This document shows, piece after piece, positions 5,869 to 7,245 of a stretch of 7,245 nt of DNA (its first letter is position 1; the number at the start of each line of letters is the position of its first letter). Both the position numbers and the translations under genes were made by a program. The notes beneath the pieces are model-generated. The model was given only the letters and a program-made list of their open reading frames with translations. It had not been told where the DNA came from and did not search any database. Source of the stretch: Candidatus Aenigmatarchaeota archaeon (GTDB taxonomy: Archaea; Aenigmatarchaeota; Aenigmatarchaeia; GW2011-AR5); NCBI GenBank assembly GCA_016202845.1, contig JACQNW010000006.1, positions 1 to 7,245 on the forward strand, in the 5' to 3' direction.

Positions 5869-6678
5869 ATGTTGGGTATCGACTGTCATTGCCATCTGGA
5901 ATATGTAAAAGACGAACGAACCGACGCGGATGCGTCTAAACACATGGAATCCATTGTAGAAGAAGCGCAGAAAAGAATGACAGCTGTTGTGACATCTGTT
6001 GCTCATCCCAAGGACGCAGAATTTTCTTTAGCTCTTTCTGGCAAATACCCTAAATTTGTCCATGCAGCTCTTGGTTTTCATCCTACAGAAGTTTCAAAAT
6101 TCACAGACGGCCAGATTGGGGATTACATGGCTCTCATAAGAAAAAACAGGCATAAAATTGTAGCCATAGGCGAAGTAGGGCTGGACAGAAACTGGATTAC
6201 AGACGATGCAGAACACGAAAGGAGCAAGGAAGTGTTCCTGAAATTCATCTTGCTGGCAAATGAATTGAAACTTCCGCTTGTAGTGCACTCAAGAAATGGC
6301 AAAGAAAAGAAAGAAAACAGTGCTATGCAACAAACATTAGAGATGCTTCAGCACGCAACTGTTCCTGTGATGATGCACTGCTTCTCGTCGTATGACCACA
6401 TAAAATATTGCTCTGACAAAAAATATTTCTTGTCGATGAATACAATTCTTTGCAAGAGCAAGACCTACAGCAAGATTGCAAAACATGTCCCTTTGGATTT
6501 AATGGTTCTGGAAACAGATGCGCCATGGATGGATCCAGATCCTTCCAGCAGCGGATTGACAAACCGTCCGTGGAAGATAGAAAAAGCGGCAGAAAAGATA
6601 GCAGAGCTGAAGGGAATTTCAAAAGAAGAAGTTTTGGAAACAACAACAAAGAATGCTAAGAGGCTTTTTGGAATCTAA
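5869..6678 (+). CDS. TatD-family metal-dependent hydrolase (predicted DNase), 269 aa
   Basis: A TIM-barrel amidohydrolase-fold enzyme of the TatD family, whose studied members are metal-dependent DNases. The metal ligands are visible: His7 and His9 in IDCHCHLE, Glu102 in GEVGLD, His140 in LVVHSR, His170 in MMHCFS and Asp217 in LETDAPW. The family GFHP signature is at 69-72, and the conserved C-terminal NAKRLFGI motif is intact. Length is normal (about 260). The usual tyrosine-rich R/N-P segment after TDAPW appears as SSSGLTNRPW. The protein is probably cytosolic, with no signal peptide. It starts 3 bases after the pcm stop with a clear Shine-Dalgarno, so the two are coupled. Substrate (DNA ends, D-aminoacyl-tRNA or another ester) cannot be told from sequence, so tatD is not assigned as a strict orthologue. 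Confidence 0.92.
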   Translation: MLGIDCHCHLEYVKDERTDADASKHMESIVEEAQKRMTAVVTSVAHPKDAEFSLALSGKYPKFVHAALGFHPTEVSKFTDGQIGDYMALIRKNRHKIVAIGEVGLDRNWITDDAEHERSKEVFLKFILLANELKLPLVVHSRNGKEKKENSAMQQTLEMLQHATVPVMMHCFSSYDHIKYCSDKKYFLSMNTILCKSKTYSKIAKHVPLDLMVLETDAPWMDPDPSSSGLTNRPWKIEKAAEKIAELKGISKEEVLETTTKNAKRLFGI

Positions 6679-6714
6679 CTTTAATTTGACACTTGAGGTG
6701 AGGTCAGATTAAAG
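6679..6714 (+). repeat. 12-bp inverted repeat immediately after the TatD-family gene
   Basis: CTTTAATTTGAC (6679-6690) and GTCAGATTAAAG (6703-6714) pair over 12 positions, with one T-G wobble, around a 12-base loop. The stem begins on the base after the TAA stop. No T-run follows, so it is not a classical terminator; it may be a 3' end stabiliser, a processing site, or the border of the decayed element to its right. Confidence 0.5.
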
Positions 6715-6737
6715 GGTGGCGTAGGGACGGCTTCTTG

Positions 6738-6766
6738 CGCATCAATAAATGAAATTTTTCAATGCG
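6738..6766 (+). repeat. Bulged inverted repeat
   Basis: CGCAT (6738-6742) pairs with ATGCG (6762-6766), and TGAAA (6750-6754) with TTTCA (6757-6761), leaving a 7-base bulge on the left side and a 2-base loop. It lies in the gene-free stretch to the right of the TatD-family gene. The function is unknown. Confidence 0.35.
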
Positions 6767-6779
6767 TAACGTTTATTTT

Positions 6780-6804
6780 CAGCAAATTTCGCAGAAATTT
6801 GCTG
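6780..6804 (+). repeat. Perfect 11-bp inverted repeat
   Basis: CAGCAAATTTC (6780-6790) and GAAATTTGCTG (6794-6804) are exact reverse complements separated by GCA. Read on the minus strand it lies about 55 bases beyond the stop of the transposase-like stretch, so it may belong to the 3' end of that element. It has no flanking T-run on either strand. Confidence 0.5.
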
Positions 6805-6858
6805 CTTTGCATAAAGCTGTGGCTAAACAATTTTGTGTCGTTTTCCATTTTATGCCTG

Positions 6859-7206
6859 CTATGTCTTCAGACAAAATATTTTTGCAAGAATTTCGTTGCT
6901 GCAGCTGTATCCAAAAGCAGTTTTTGCTCCTGTTTGTGATATTTTCACAACAACTATAAAATTTTTCAGCATGAGAACAATTATTGACTTCGCAATGCTG
7001 TGAAGTTCCAGCTGCTCCATATGGAGCAGCGACAAAAGAAGCAAACAAATGACTTTCAGCAGGACAAGCCCTCTCACTCTGTTATCGTTCCACACACGAA
7101 GCGGATGAAGCTTTAGCTCATTCCAATAATTTTCAGCTTTTGAAATTTTTATTTTTGAATTCTTCCGAAAACTGCTAGGCTTTAGCCAGCAGATGAGGGC
7201 AAGAAT
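6859..7206 (-). pseudogene. Decayed C-terminal fragment of a DDE transposase (IS1634/IS4-like)
   Basis: On the minus strand a frame is open from 7206, just after an in-frame TGA (7207-7209), to a TAG at 6859-6861: 115 codons without a plausible normal start. It reads ENYWNELKLHPLRVWNDNRV, then RGLVLLKVICLLLLSLL, then KSIIVLMLKNFIVVVKI followed by a TGAKT turn. This recalls the C-terminal end of archaeal DDE transposases, where E...K..L.IRPVRVW....VRG precedes a hydrophobic helix and an SL.NL.VTVE..K.GKK strand pair. The catalytic Glu region may be near the right end. The remaining N-terminal part is absent or beyond the window, and other frames upstream are broken, so it is not functional as seen. 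The family assignment is from recalled pattern only. Confidence 0.5.
7011..7030 (+). repeat. Perfect 20-base palindrome inside the transposase-like stretch
   Basis: GCTGCTCCATATGGAGCAGC equals its own reverse complement, with no spacer. It lies within the minus-strand transposase-like frame, where it encodes the segment around LLHMEQ, so it may be a coding coincidence. As DNA it could extrude a short cruciform or bind a dimeric protein. Confidence 0.6.
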
Positions 7207-7213
7207 TCAAAAA
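7152..7213 (+). repeat. Nested inverted repeats, 62 bases
   Basis: The outer arms TTTTTGAATTCTT (7152-7164) and AAGAATTCAAAAA (7201-7213) are perfect 13-base reverse complements. Inside them CTGCT/AGCAG (7172-7176 with 7188-7192) and GGC/GCC (7178-7180 with 7185-7187) form a second stem with a TTTA loop and one bulged A. It lies at the upstream edge of the transposase-like frame. Candidates are a folded RNA, a site for a DNA-folding enzyme, or a terminal structure of a decayed element. Confidence 0.6.
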
Positions 7214-7231
7214 GACATCCACAAGAAACCC

Positions 7232-7245
7232 ACAACTTTAGTTGT
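7232..7245 (+). repeat. Short inverted repeat at the window edge
   Basis: ACAAC (7232-7236) and GTTGT (7241-7245) pair around TTTA. The repeat touches the end of the window and may continue beyond it. Confidence 0.3.

Noticed and set aside
6700..6748. Minus-strand C/D box guide RNA (TTGATGC ... CTGA)
   Set aside because: Box C departs from RTGATGA, internal D' and C' boxes are missing, and no terminal stem is seen.
6779..7048. 89-codon minus-strand frame rich in Cys and Asn
   Set aside because: It overlaps the transposase-like frame in another register and has no ribosome binding site; the transposase-like reading has better motif support.

Overview
This window looks like a chromosomal segment of an archaeon, most likely one of the small-genome DPANN groups (Woesearchaeota/Pacearchaeota-like). 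The signs are TATA-type box A elements about 25-35 bases before several first-in-unit ATGs (leaderless style), a strong Shine-Dalgarno where genes are tightly coupled, a long cysteine-rich secreted protein of the kind seen in those lineages, and an archaeal-type SpoIIM/DUF95 membrane protein. The lineage is inferred from style and gene families, not from a marker gene.

Layout. Bases 41-2853 are a surface unit: a promoter, an 862-residue secreted protein with 64 cysteines (seven clear four-cysteine modules, a coiled coil, two further cysteine domains and a Gln/Tyr/Asn-rich tail), then a coupled 62-residue lipoprotein. Bases 2888-3463 encode an unrecognised 191-residue protein built from two copies of one ~67-residue unit. 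Bases 3464-3656 hold no intact gene. They contain a short decayed open stretch that faintly resembles the end of a tyrosine recombinase, and also several hairpins. Bases 3692-4153 encode a membrane-anchored exported protein with six cysteines under its own TATA box.

Bases 4154-4341 are a hairpin-rich regulatory stretch with two possible promoters and a near-perfect 20-base inverted repeat between the proximal TATA box and the next start codon. Bases 4342-6678 then form a compact co-directional group: a SpoIIM-family membrane protein, protein-L-isoaspartate O-methyltransferase (pcm) and a TatD-family metal-dependent hydrolase. The last two are separated by 3 bases and probably translationally coupled.

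Bases 6679-7245 carry no intact gene. They contain a chain of inverted repeats and, on the minus strand, an open stretch that resembles the C-terminal end of a DDE transposase. This is probably a decayed insertion sequence reaching towards or past the right edge.

Functionally the left half is about the cell envelope and exported disulfide-rich proteins. The right half combines a membrane protein with protein repair and a nuclease-type hydrolase. No complete new defence or mobile system is visible. The least explained items are the multi-domain cysteine-rich protein with its paired lipoprotein, the internally duplicated 191-residue protein, and the palindrome/leader region before the SpoIIM gene.
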